Source: Guillardia theta CCMP2712
Lineage: Eukaryota; Cryptophyceae; Pyrenomonadales; Geminigeraceae
Direction: 5' to 3'
DNA: 26,244 nucleotides
Assembly: GCF_000315625.1 (NCBI RefSeq)
Contig: NW_005434643.1
Location: 599,236-625,479, forward strand
The notes beneath the pieces are model-generated. The model was not told the DNA's origin, ran no database searches, and saw nothing but the letters and a program-made list of their open reading frames with translations. The translations under genes were made by a program, and so were the position numbers. Shown here piece by piece: positions 1 through 13,444 of this stretch; position 1 is the first letter of the stretch; each line of letters starts with the position of its first letter.

Positions 1-371
1 GGCTTCATGAGCATGCGCGTTCGAAAGATAAATGGACGGCTCGAGTCTGCCAAACGGAAGACCATGGTGATAGACGACGGTCTTGCAGGCGCTAGAGGGA
101 TCCCCCCACTCGCTGATGCCAAGAGTCCTTCCACACTTGAGCTTGAGGGAGTACTCCCTTGCAGGAGTGAAGAGCCGCCTCCTCTCAACCCGCCATGCGC
201 ACCTGCGGGACATGTTTGCCCGATAGGCCTTGTACGAGCATGGAATGGGTCCGCCTCAATGGAAATATCTCTCTCTATTGTCTATGAAGGACAGAAGAAT
301 GAATGTCACACAAGGCGGTTAATTGGGGGGGGGGGGGGGGGGGATTAACAGTCTTTTGAGTGTGGGTGCAG
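1..371. other. Unassigned sequence, probably upstream introns/exons of the DUF3411 gene
   Basis: No exon could be supported here. The first recognisable exon of the following gene starts at 372 in phase 1, so at least one coding exon must lie further upstream, inside this stretch or before the window. The stretch ends in an intron that carries a run of 19 G residues (325-343) and the acceptor TGCAG at 367-371. Open frames are present but match nothing I recognise. Confidence 0.4.
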
Positions 372-1372
372 GCAAGTGGTTCAGTAGCTGTCCCGACAAC
401 GCATTCCAGATGGTGTTGAAGGGCCAGACGCCGCCTGCCCTTGCTCAGGTGTGCTGCTGCTGCTGCTGCTGCTTCATGGAAAGGGTTGACTTTGCCGAAG
501 CGTGTTGGAGCTCTCTTCAAGCCGATGCCACAGGTGAGAAGGAGCGGGATGATGGGCAAGAGGGCGAAGAGAGTTTGAGCTGTGTCTCACCTCTTAGCTG
601 AGCCTGTTCCGCTCCTCTAGTTGTTCGTTGTCGGATTCATCGCAGCAGCCGGAGGATACGCCTACACGGCAGCCTCGGTTGCTCTCAGGAAGTGGCTCGA
701 TCCCAGCTCGACCGGAGGTAAGGGCAGGTGACTTCAGCTGGAGGGCAGCTGAGTTTGCGGCTGCAGGGGCTTCGCTTCCTCCCGATGCCATTGCCAAGGT
801 TGACGGTGGGGAGAAGGGAGGAGGAGCTGAGGGGCCAGCAGATCTCCGTGGCCATTGGCGCGTACGTGGCAGTGTCGACGAACTGGAGATACCAGGTGGG
901 GGGAGGAGACTGAGGACGAGGGTTGAAGAAGGAAGCAGGTAGTTGCTGGAGTCTTCGAGGCAAGAATGTTCGACGTCTTGTTCGCCAAGCAGGTACCATC
1001 CTTTCCTCCTCCTCTTGCCTTGACCATCTCTGTGCCCTGTTGCTGCCCCTCTCGTCCTCTACCTCACATCCGAGCAGATCGCTCTGCGATCGGCAGGCTC
1101 GACGCTTGTTCGGACGGCAAACACGTAAGTAAAGGAGCTCGAGAGGAAGTAGAGGAGCAGAGGAAGCAGAAGATGAGCTGGTGACATGTGGAAGGAGAGG
1201 GGTAGAGGAGAACTGAGACGAATGAAGTAGGATGGGGGCGCTAGACACGATTGGCCGATGAGATGGCTGGGAGGAGGAGGCGACAATGTCTGACTGTTGT
1301 TGTAGGTACCTCGGCTCGTACTGGATCGTTTCTTACCTAAGGGCCCTCGACTTGCAGAAGATCGATGGATGA
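372..1372 (+). CDS. RETICULATA-related (DUF3411) protein, C-terminal part
   Basis: Seven spliced exons: 372-448, 501-533, 621-727, 799-895, 939-992, 1078-1124, 1306-1372, all with GT-AG borders and matching phases, giving about 159 C-terminal residues and a TGA at 1370. Landmarks in order: CPDNAFQ, a hydrophobic glycine-rich segment (LFVVGFIAAAGGYAYTAA), the signature VAVSTNWRYQVVAGVFEAR, and RTANTYLGSYW near the end. These match the conserved second half of plant RETICULATA-related proteins (family pattern: SSNxRYQ..G.E followed by R.GNT.LGS). Family members are plastid-envelope membrane proteins that affect leaf mesophyll and plastid development; their biochemical activity is unknown. The N-terminal half and any plastid-targeting peptide are outside the resolved part. 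The junction between exons 3 and 4 is the least certain because a stronger-looking donor (GTAAGG at 715) gives the wrong phase. The gene is convergent with the next one, with 156 bp between stop codons. Confidence 0.75.
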
Positions 1373-1528
1373 AGAGGTGAGGAGGGAGGTGGAGACGAGA
1401 CGAGACGAGAGTGGTGGAGAAGAGGGTCAGAGCAGGCACTCTGAAGGAGGAAGGCAGGAGCAGCTAGGAGGTGGAGTTGACTTTCACTCACTTCGTCACA
1501 TAGAGGAGACCACGAGCTCGTGGCGAGG

Positions 1529-4763
<3,235 letters not shown>

Positions 4764-5294
4764 GGGAGCGGTGGGCAGAGCGAGGGAGCGAGGGAGCGAG
4801 GGAGCGAGCGAGAGAGAGAGCGAGGGAGAGAGAGAGCGAGCGAGAGAGCGAGAGAGGGAGCGAGGGAGAGAGAGAGGGGGCGAGGGGGCGAGAGAGGGAG
4901 GGAGGGAGCAAGCGAGAGAGGGAGCGAGGGATGGAGTAGGATCGCAATTTTGCTCCCCTAACTCTCTACAAGCTCATCTTGCATACCAATTCTGAAATTC
5001 CTGGGCAGATAGACTTGCGTGTAATTATTGGTGAGCTGAACGACTCGATTTGATGGCTGGAGTATGTTGGGGTCGGAGCATGATCCTTGTCCAGGAGAGA
5101 ACGTTGCTTGGCAAGCATGAGATGGTTCCTGCTAGCGGCCTCGAGCATCGTGCTCTCGTGGTGGGTGGGACGGTCGCTTGCTCGAGGGAGGAGGAGGAAG
5201 CTGCGGGTGCACTTCTTGAAGAAGGGGCATGTGAGGGGAACTAGCTATGCTCTTCCGTGTAGATGAGATGTGAGTTACCAAGGGAGGGAAGTCC
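4764..5294. promoter_or_regulatory. Divergent spacer with GA-rich repeat
   Basis: Intergenic region between the divergent ChAPs (-) and dehydrogenase (+) genes; it should hold both promoters. About 4775-4935 is an imperfect GAGCGA/GAGAGA purine repeat on the plus strand. The rest (4940-5290) is mixed sequence in which I see no exon. No TATA box or initiator motif could be identified with confidence. Part of the repeat could be 5' UTR or first intron of the ChAPs gene. Confidence 0.5.
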
Positions 5295-7075
5295 ATGGTC
5301 GGATGGACGCCGACGGATCAACACTTGCATGCGATCTGTCGCAAGCTTTCGTCGGGTGAGGTAGTGATGTGAGGTCTCGGGTCCTGACCTGCTGCCGCAC
5401 AGACGTCCTCGTCACGAGCGGAGAGGATCTGCCGAGGAACGCGGTTGACGTGCTGGTGGCTGCCTTCCCTACTCGAGGTCTGATGCTGTGATGACGATGA
5501 CGATGGAGATGGTGGTGGTAATAATACGATGAGGAGGAAGGGGGGGGGGGGGGAAGGGAGGAGGAGGGGGAAGGGGGGAGGCCCGGTGACGATGACGACG
5601 ACGACGATGATTGAGGAATGGACTGAGCAGATCAACTGCTCCAAGTCAAGGACTCCATTCGAGCACTGCTCGTACCCTTTGCAGGTTTGAGTGGGAGCAG
5701 GTGATCTGCAAGCTAAGGGTAACTGAAGGGTTTCCTCCTCCAACCCGCCTCCTCCTCAAGGAGCTCGGGATGTCCAGCAAGCTTGTCGTTTGCAACCTCC
5801 ACCACAACGCGCCCATGACGGCGGAACTGGCGGTCGCACTTTGCCTGGCGGCCAGCAAGCAGATCTTCGAGGCGGACCGGTTCGTCTCTTGTTTCCGAGC
5901 CATGGATGACGTGCAACCTGCCAGGAAGCTAAGGCAGCACGACTGGTCGTCCAGAGGGATCCCCTGTGAGGGAGTGCCCGACCCTCTCCCGATGCTGCTC
6001 CTCCAAGGCAAGGTAGCGCTGGTGGTGGGATACGGAGAGGTCGGTCAGCGAGTGGCAAGAATCATGTCGGCCTTCGGGATGGAGGTGTTGGCAACGAGAG
6101 CATCGTTGAGCAGAGTCGCACGTGACAAGCACGCGGTCGTCCACCCTCCAGCTGATCTCCTCTCCCTCCTGCCGAGAGCCAACGTTGTCTTCCTCTGCGT
6201 CCCGCTGACCTCCGGCACCTCCAAGATGCTCGGGAGGAAGGAGCTGGCAATGTGGCTGCTACCTCCCCTGGTTTCTCCTCTTTGACGACCCTCGCAGGCT
6301 CCCCAAGGGCTCCGTCCTTGTGAACGTGTCCAGGTGCTTCTCCTCCCTGCATGCCCCTCTCCTGCATGCTCATGCTCTCGGCTGAATCGGTTGGCGACGT
6401 TTCCTTCAGAGGAGAAGTTGTGGACGAGGATGCGCTTTTTGAGGCCCTCAGCCAGCGAGAAAATCTCTTTGCTGCGGGGATTGATACATGGTTGCCTCCT
6501 TGCTCCTTCAACACTTCACCCTCATCCATTGCCTGCACCTACGTCCTCGTTTTCCTCTGACTATGCCCCCCCCCCCCCCCCCGGTCTCCGCCCGGTCTTG
6601 TCTCGGCTCCTTACAGTCATGGCGTGCAGGTACAACTATCCCGCAACGAGCAAGGACACTCAAAGCACGCCAGTATCAACGAGGAACGACTTTTCAAAGC
6701 TGACCAACCTTGTGATGTCCCCTCATAGGTACGTCTCAGCGTGCCGCCCGTCTCTCCTCGTCTCCCCTTCTCAGATCCCTTCTCATCCCCTCTCGAACTC
6801 ATTTCCCCTCCATCAAGCTCCTCCTTCCAGTCCCTTCTTCAGCTCACCCTTGTGCTCTCCCTTCTCCACTCCCTCCCTGGAGTCCTATCCATCCAGCGCC
6901 TCCCACCCTCCCACGATCAAACTGAAATGTATGTCATCGCAGAGGAGGAGCCGTCGGCCTGGAGGAGACGGAGTCTGCTCGTCTGTCGGCCATCGCAGAG
7001 GCTCTCAACCTAGCGGCGGATAGAAGCGATGTCAGAGCGATGCCGTGCCGGGTCGATGTCGAGCGAGGTTACTGA
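5295..7075 (+). CDS. D-isomer-specific 2-hydroxyacid dehydrogenase, NAD(P)-binding
   Basis: Eight exons: 5295-5355, 5403-5477, 5631-5684, 5729-6251, 6298-6333, 6410-6490, 6630-6728, 6943-7075; phases all agree and the sum encodes 353 aa. An in-frame TGA lies shortly upstream of the ATG at 5295. Substrate-domain motifs: VLVTSGEDLPRN, LLVPFAGFPPPT, NLHHNAPMTAELAVAL. The Rossmann domain begins at GKVALVVGYGEVGQRVA, followed by VVFLCVPLT. Active-site landmarks: Arg in VNVSRGEVVDE and His in VMSPHRGGA. The position that holds the catalytic Glu before Pro in SerA-type enzymes is Tyr here (GIDTWYNYP). The protein ends in CRVDVERGY, a usual family C-terminus, so it is complete. Substrate cannot be told from sequence. 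No targeting peptide is evident, so a cytosolic location is inferred. Introns hold a G14 run (5540-5553) and a C17 run (6566-6582). The stop codon abuts a GC-rich repeat-like block. Confidence 0.88.
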
Positions 7076-9060
7076 GCCCCCGAGGGCCCGGACTCGAAGG
7101 ATCGGACCGCACTAACCGCCGCCGGAGCGTCGAATCATGAGGTCGGAGCCCCCCTGATCCCGGAACTGAGTGGGAAAGCCGGGCAGGCTGAGCTGAGAGT
7201 CACAGTAAGCTCAGGGCCGCACTCCGTGCGCGGGCGGGCGGCCTGCGTCCTCCCGACCTCAGCCCCTGTGCTCCGAGGCCCATGATGCCGCCCGATCGGA
7301 CGTCGACGCCAGTCACAAGTTCAACCGGGTTCGCAGTCGTCGGAGCGTGCCGCCGCCGCCGGGCCGCCGGGTCCAATCGCCGCTGGGAGGCCACCGACGG
7401 TGTGTATCATTGCGGCTAGCCGCCGGGCGGCGGCCAGCTGACCGTGGCAGTGCGAGCCTCCGTGAGGCACTTGGCCCGTTGTGACTTCGAAGCTGCAACG
7501 GTCACTGTCCGATCAAGTTGGCACGGCCCTTCAACCGGCGAAACTTGAACCGGGGTGACCCGCCGCCGGGTCACCGGGTCACCGGGTGCCGCCCGGCAGG
7601 CGGCCGGGCCAGACGCCGCGCCGGGGCCTGCTGATCCGAGCCTGTGTCACCGTTTGTGGCAATCAAACTTGACAACGCGGGGCGGCCGGCGGCCGCCGGG
7701 GCGCCATGCGGGGTGAGGAACGCCGGGTCAGAGGCTCGGGACGGCGCCGCCCTGCCGCGCGGCTGCTATCGCAGCGAGCTGCCTTTGATGAACGGTTCCG
7801 AGCCTGTGATATAACTTGAATCAGTATACAATAGATTGCCAGTCAGATCATTCGCCGCCGGACTCCGGGACTCACCGACGGTGACTAGCATGGCGGGCCG
7901 GGTAGTAACTGAAGCCGCTCAGTGATCAGCGGCCGAAACTTTCACCGGGTCCGCGGCAATGACCGTGAGACGGATCAATGACCGTGTTATGCCGCTCGGA
8001 TCATAATGACACGGTCGTACGCGGGGGGCCGTACGGTCGCCGGTACGGCAGTACGGCAACGGGTTCAAGTCACTGAACGGTTCGCCGCCACTGTGACCGA
8101 ACGGCCGTCACGGTGGCACCCGGCAGCAGTGGCGGTCCCCGGCGCGGCGCGCCCTACCGGCGCGCCCCGCCCGGGACTTCACCGTTTCGAATGCTCGCGG
8201 CCGGGCCACTGGCCACCGGCCGCAGTGAGGCTCGCAGTGAGTTGCACACGCGGCACGGGCCCCGGCCGCCCCGGCGGGCCGGCGGCCGGCGCCGGGCCGG
8301 CGCCGGGAACGGCCCGCCTCCCGGAGTCCGCGGCGACGCCGCCCGGCGCTCAGTGGTCAGCCCCGGGCCCCCCCACCGTGACGGTCAGGCTTCAGGCCCA
8401 CTGATACAGGCTTCCGAGTACGGTACGTCCGAGTCGCCGGACCTGGTGACTTACCGTGCCACCGTCACTGCCGCTGCTGCCGGTGACCGTACGGTACGGT
8501 GCGCGGGGTCCGACCGTCCGACCGTCCCGGATCGGACGTACTGTACTATGATTGAACTAGTAATGACGCATTGAGCCTGCCAGTCACACGTGCGTCGGCG
8601 CCGCGGGGCGGCGCCCGGGCGCCCCGCGGCGCCCGGGCCGGAGGCATTTACCCAAACTTTAACTTAAAAATCATGAGCCGAGCCTCCGCTGGCAGCCCTC
8701 AGTCCCGGAGTAGTACGGTCGGCCCTTGACCCAGTAGTCACAGTGAGTCTCCGAGTCCGATCACTGAGCGGCCGGGCTCGGCCCCCGGCCCCGGCCCCGA
8801 CGGTTTCGCCCGGCGGCCTTTGTTTAGTACTCAGTTCGGTTCAGTTGGGTCCCGGAATGACGATTTGCGAACTCCCGAAGCACCGGTACCCCCAGGCCCT
8901 GGTCTTCACTACTGAGACAGAGAGGGAAATAGGGGGTGGGTCACGGCCAATAGTTGGGGCCGTGAATTCACCAGCGCCGGATCTCAGCGGCTCAGCTCGG
9001 TCAACCCGGTGACCCCCGTCAGTCTGGTCCTCTTTACTCAGTAGTACCGTAACCGGTGAC
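7076..9060. repeat. GC-rich, compositionally distinct block 1 (non-coding, repeat-like)
   Basis: About 2 kb, very rich in CGG/CCG, GTAC, CAGTGA and CGGTGACC words, and poor in the polypurine/polypyrimidine runs that dominate the surrounding genes. I see no exon with plausible splice sites; the open frames here (for example 8006-8404 and 8113-8574, overlapping in two frames) look like by-products of high GC. CpG is abundant, so there is no sign of methylation decay. The block shares exact words with block 2: TGATCAGCGGCC at 7923-7934 and 13861-13872, and GGCGCCCGGGCC at 8628-8639 and three times near 13808-13851. It probably belongs to a dispersed repeat family; no transposase or terminal repeats were seen. 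Confidence 0.6.
8597..8633. repeat. Perfect 14-bp inverted repeat with 9-nt loop
   Basis: GGCGCCGCGGGGCG (8597-8610) is followed after nine bases by its exact reverse complement (8620-8633). The arms are all G and C, so a hairpin would be very stable in DNA or RNA. No U-tract follows and no gene is adjacent, so a terminator role is not suggested. Confidence 0.9.
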
Positions 9061-10105
9061 CCCTACCCTCCCCTCTCCCTCTGGTGCCTTCTAAGAGGAC
9101 CCCGTAGTTGATGATTGAAAATTATTTGCCAATTTTAGAACGTGAGGGCCTCAGGGGGGTGGGGGTAGCAAGTCGGATGTGACTGATAGAGAGACTGACG
9201 GCCCTGGGGAGTGGGATGGCCATGAGAGAAGGGGGTACTTGAGGGTTGTGGGTGCCATTGGGTGGGTACAAAAGTTGACCGAACAGGCAGGGGACTCCAT
9301 GGGTGGGGTACGGAAAAAAATTCATTTCGATACCAGGGGGTAGGGGTAGGGTGGTCGGAGCCTGTGAGCGTCGGGTGAACTTTTTAGAGTAGTGCCGGCG
9401 GGTTACTCGAATGAGAGGATGCGCATGTAGTATGCAGGTGGCGGGGGAGGAGAGGGGAGCTGAGGAGGAGGAGGAGGAGGAGGAAAGGTGAGGAGAATAT
9501 TGGATAGGAGACGAGGAGACGTGAAGAGCAACAGAGGGAAATCTGATGGCGGATTCACCAAATGAAGGAAGTCAGGGGATTTGGAAAGAAGGCAGTCAGG
9601 AGGGTGTGTTGTAACCAGGATAGTAAAGCAGACTAGAGGCTAAGCATTGGAGAGGAACAGTATAAAATGTTCTTGGGGGAGACATTTTCTTCTCTTTGGG
9701 GTCCATTGTATTTGCTGATTTGATTTCGTTACCGAATCTGCGTACATGTGCTAAGATAAAACCATTTTCTTGTAATGCAAGGACTCTATTGTTCTGAATG
9801 GTGAAGGAAAAACAATTTTTGGATTTGTTATAGTCGATTGGAAATCCGATCCACAAGATGCAATGCATTGTTAACAATCTTCGTGTGTTGACTTCATTGT
9901 ATGTTGGATCCTGATTTCCTATTTACACTAGGGGAGTGAAAAGTTTTGCGGCAAGGTGTGGACGAAGCAGCGATTTGTGATACAAGGAGGTATTCTTGTC
10001 CAATGACATGCAGGACGCAACAGTTGGGACGAATGGCTGCCACATGCAAATCAACAACCTCATGAGCCCAAGTGTTGAGACCGTCTCGATCACTTGGAAG
10101 ATGGC
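9061..10105. other. Intergenic spacer without supported gene
   Basis: Starts with C/T-rich then G/T-rich sequence containing GGGGGTAGGGGTAGGG-like runs (about 9150-9360), then a GGA microsatellite near 9461-9482, then more AT-rich sequence (9640-10000). A minus-strand frame at 9596-9877 and one at 9923-10204 are open but resemble no family and lack convincing splice context. The 16-mer CGTGAGGGCCTCAGGG at 9141-9156 recurs at 13783-13798, so the repeat relationship with block 2 extends into this spacer. The last few hundred bases probably contain the promoter of the PDZ gene. Confidence 0.45.
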
Positions 10106-11260
10106 ATGAGTCTGAACGTGCTTGTGCTCATGGAGCGAATATCCGACGGCCAAAGTTCTCCAGCTGAGGTTTCGACTTCGGGATTGTTTCAGAGGCTCAG
10201 GCACAACACGGAGCTCAGGCAGTGGTTCGAAGGATCTTGGTTGTGTAGCTGCAGCGGCCCCAGAAACGCGCCGCAGTCAAGTCTTGGTTTCATGTTTTCG
10301 AAGAGAAGCGAGCATGGCAATCCGTCCGTGCAAGAGAAGATTGAGGTCAACTCCTCGACTTTCGACATGTCACTTGAAGAGGAAGGAGAAGAAGTCTACT
10401 CAAGGCGAAAGTGTCTCGGGCTGATCATGAAAGCCAGCCTGAAAGGGTAATGTTCATGACGAAGTCATATATGGAGTCTCAAAGTGAATGTTGCCTACCT
10501 TCAGGAAGCAGGGGCTGCGAATAGAAGCAGTCGCACCAGAAGGTTGATTGCTCCTGCCTCTTCCCTTTGCCTCATGCTGACCGCAGACAATGACAGGTCC
10601 TGCCAAGGATAGTGGGGTGATCAAGGTTGGCATGTACCTGGTGAGCTTACACTAGTTGCATTGGAGAGGTTTGACACTGTCTGTCAGACGTCGATCAATG
10701 AGACCAGTCTGGTGGAGCTGGAAAAGGCACCTTGCTGCTGTCATGGACCTGTTCTGACCGAGAAGCAGGAGATGCTAGGAAACGATGACAGCTTCCAAGG
10801 GAAAGAATCGCTGTGGTTTCAGCGCATCATGTCGATCATAGAAGAGGGAGGCGACGACGTCAGAGTCACTCTAGTGAAAGATGTGATAGGCATCTCCATC
10901 GCTACCTCAGCTGACAAACGATCTCGTCCAGGGGAAGAACAAACAGATCTCAGTCCGGCTGACAAGGAGAGAGTTGAACTGCGGTGTGAGATTCTCGGAG
11001 ATGGCCCTGTCGCGCTCAGGACGCAATCTGAGGTTATAGGACAGGAGACGATGGAGGTAAACCAGGAGAATATATTGGAGCGTGAAGTAGTTGAGGGAGC
11101 GGGAAGAGGAGGAGGAGGAGGAGGAGGAGGAGGAGGGCATAAAGCCCTCAGTCAGTCACTCAAGGATGCCACGGGTCAAGCAACAAGGGAAGGCATGAGG
11201 GTTTGTATCACTAATTGGGAAATAAAGCCTCGACATACTCTCGGGCGTCGAAAAGCATGA
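10106..11260 (+). CDS. PDZ-domain protein
   Basis: Four exons: 10106-10446, 10505-10542, 10597-10640, 10688-11260, phases consistent, 331 aa if ATG 10106 is used (the frame is closed by TGA at 10076). A PDZ domain spans roughly residues 105-200: a CLGLIMKASL carboxylate-binding-loop region, LRIEAVAPEGPAKDSGVIK, VGMYLTSINETSLVEL, then after an insertion of about 35 residues DVRVTLVKDV as the last strand. PDZ domains bind C-terminal peptides and scaffold complexes. The N-terminal third is Ser-rich and unrecognised. A poly-Gly run near residue 279 is encoded by a GGA microsatellite. The GGPA-type turn and the I-K-V-G motif support PDZ over a trypsin or kinase fold. The last 50 nt overlap the terminal ftsY exon on the other strand. 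Extra upstream exons or a different 3' end are possible; the terminal 100 codons are least sure. Confidence 0.62.
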
Positions 11261-12818
11261 GATCCTGTTGAGCAGGGGAGATGTGAGTCACTGCGCGCGA
11301 TGATCAGAAGAGAGGCTCTTCCTACCTTGGCCTTCTCCCCCACTCCGATGAGCTATCAAGAAGCAGATGAAGGATGAGAGAAGAAAACATGTCAGCACAC
11401 GCAACAGGGGCTGCACGTCGGATCTTTACCTTGACTGGAATCTTCAGCTCATCGACAATAGAGACGACAACCTGGTAACAGAGCGTGAGAAAGTACAATC
11501 TCCGAGAGCTGTCGGAGGGCTTACTCCTCCTTTGCTGGTCCCGTCGAGCTTCGTGAGAACAATTCCTGTCACACCCACCGCCTTGTTGAATCCTCTTGCC
11601 TGTCCTTCTTTGTCAGAAGAATGCAAGGGAGGAGGATGAACGGGTCTCCCTGACCTGATTTAGAACGTTTTGCCCTTGGGTTGCATCGACTACCAGGAGG
11701 ATCTGCGGACAGACATGATGGAAGGAAGGCACAGAGAAGCATTCGTACCTCCTTAGGCTTTCCTGGCATCTTCTTCTCGAAGACGCCCCTCACTTTCTCA
11801 AGCTCCTTCATCAGGTTCGTGTTGGTGTGAAGCCTCCCGCTCGTGTCTGCAATCAGCACATCCACCTGTGAGCATTGTGAGCTCACAGCAAAACTCTTCT
11901 TATGATAGTTTCTGTTCCTCTCATCCCTTCTTCATATGATCGACTCCTCCTCTTCTTCCTCTTTCTCCTCCTCTTCCTCTTTCTCCTCCTCTTCCTCTTT
12001 CTCCTCCTCTTCCTCTTTCTCCTCCTCTCCATCCCATCAGTCCTCACCTCCTGCGACACCGACGCATCGATCGCATCGTACATGACGGCGGCAGGGCTCT
12101 TGGGGTTGGACGTAGGCGCAAGGATGGCATTAGATCGCTTTGCCCACTCCTCCAGCTGAAGATCAGCGGCAGCACGGAAGGTATCACCAGCCGCTAGCAT
12201 GACTGTCTTCCCTTCCTCAGCAAGCTTCGTAGCGATCTTCCCTACTGTCGTCGTCTTGCCCCCTCCGTTCACACCCACCATCAGGACGACCGCGGGCTTC
12301 TGGTCGTCGAGGATCAGTGCCGGGTTGCCCCCGCTCTCGAGGATCGTCACGATCGTATCCTTCATGGCCTGGCGGATCTCCTTGTAGTTCTTGATCGAGC
12401 CATTTCTCACTGACGTCATCAGCCCCTCGCAGATCTTGGCTGAGGTGGAGACGCCAAAGTCTCGCATGATGAGCGCCTCCTCCAGCTTCTCCAGCGTCTG
12501 ATCGGTCTCGTCCAGGTTCCAGTACGCCAGCAGCTCGTCGATGACTGACATGTCCGACCTGACGCTCTCCAGCCCTCGGAACAGACGGTCGATGCGATCC
12601 ACATCCGCCTTGGCCTTTTCGACGATCGTCCTCGCAAATTTGGAGAAGAAGTTGTCCTGCTGCATGCGCAGACTTGTGCTTCGCCGGGCTGCGCATCTGG
12701 ATGGCGACGGCAGGCGGAGGCTAGGCCGGAGAGATCCCAACTGGAAAGAGTCCACAGTGGACGCGAGGAAGGTGCAGACGAGCAGCGCAGAGAGAATCTT
12801 ACTACAGCCCAGCGACAT
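11211..12818 (-). CDS. ftsY: Plastid signal recognition particle receptor FtsY (cpFtsY)
   Basis: Seven exons on the minus strand: 12818-12048, 11865-11749, 11702-11655, 11599-11525, 11471-11430, 11352-11326, 11264-11211, every junction in phase 0, 377 aa, close to the 366 aa of the plant protein. SRP-family GTPase motifs: [13 protein letters not shown] (P-loop), [26 protein letters not shown], then [14 protein letters not shown] and a terminal EALFPN. The N-terminal helical domain begins near [14 protein letters not shown]. FtsY docks cpSRP54 at the thylakoid membrane for insertion of light-harvesting proteins. I start at ATG 12818 because a hydrophobic signal peptide ([13 protein letters not shown]) follows at once and appears to end just before Phe (SFQLGSLRP), then an Arg/Ser-rich transit peptide; this bipartite leader means a secondary plastid. 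An in-frame ATG at 12854 would add 12 residues before the signal. Intron 1 holds a CTC/CTT repeat (plus strand). Confidence 0.95.
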
Positions 12819-13444
12819 GCTTGTTAGATGCTCCCTTGTCTGCAACTGACCCATGTCAGCTCACAGAAAATCCCGCAGGAGCATGGTGCTTAAGTTTGCT
12901 TGCCAACCATGTAATATATTCACATAATCGCGTGCTTTCACCGTGTCCCCTGTTCCCCCCACCCCTCTCAGCCTCACTCATTGCTTCTCTATAAACAACA
13001 ATACCTCCCCTCTCCTCACTTTCCATCTTATTTCTTTCTCTCCCCTCTTCCTTTTCTCCCAAAGTGCCTACCCCTTTCTCCCTCATACAGCCTATCCACC
13101 TCCACCTTCGAACCCTGTTCCTCTACTATCCTCTTCTTCTCTCGCCCCGTCTCCTCCTCTCCTCCTCCTCTCCTCATCCCCGTCTCTTCCCCCCCTCTTC
13201 TCCTCCTTCCTCCCCAGTGCCCTCATCTACCCTTGCCCAGTGCTAGGTCAAGGAGAGGCCGAGGTACCAGCACCGGTCCACAAACTATCAAAAGCAGGGG
13301 TGGCAGCCCATCGGTTATAAAGGGGAGCAAATTTTAAGGTTAATAACTCCTAAATAATGTTAATTTAACATAATTTAAAATTAATATCTGGGTGGGTGGG
13401 TCAAAAATTGATATATAATGTTAAATTTGACCACGGGTAGACAT
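12819..13444. promoter_or_regulatory. CT-rich upstream region of ftsY and AT-rich lead to tRNA-Trp
   Basis: About 12940-13230 on the plus strand is almost pure C/T with CTCCT clusters. Read from ftsY this is a purine-rich upstream tract. From about 13330 the sequence becomes AT-rich (TTAATTTAAC-like words), just before the tRNA gene. Open frames across the CT tract (for example 12943-13320) are low-complexity Pro/Ser/Leu strings and are not credible proteins. No core promoter element was identified. Confidence 0.45.

Noticed and set aside
715-727. Strong donor GTAAGG at 715 in the DUF3411 gene
   Set aside because: It leaves phase 1, and no acceptor at a workable distance restores the frame of the conserved STNWRYQ exon; the donor at 728 with acceptor at 798 does.
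8006-8574. Overlapping 132- and 153-codon open frames in the GC-rich block
   Set aside because: High GC removes stop codons; both frames are Pro/Gly/Arg/Ala-rich with no domain, and they overlap in different frames.
9150-9360. Telomere-like GGGGTAGGGGTAGGG runs
   Set aside because: Only a couple of imperfect units, no tandem array; the runs are part of a G/T-rich spacer.
9596-9877. 93-codon minus-strand open frame in AT-richer sequence
   Set aside because: No recognisable domain, and no splice or start context that I could support.
12943-13337. Three overlapping open frames in the CT-rich tract
   Set aside because: Low-complexity Ser/Pro/Leu translations of a simple repeat.
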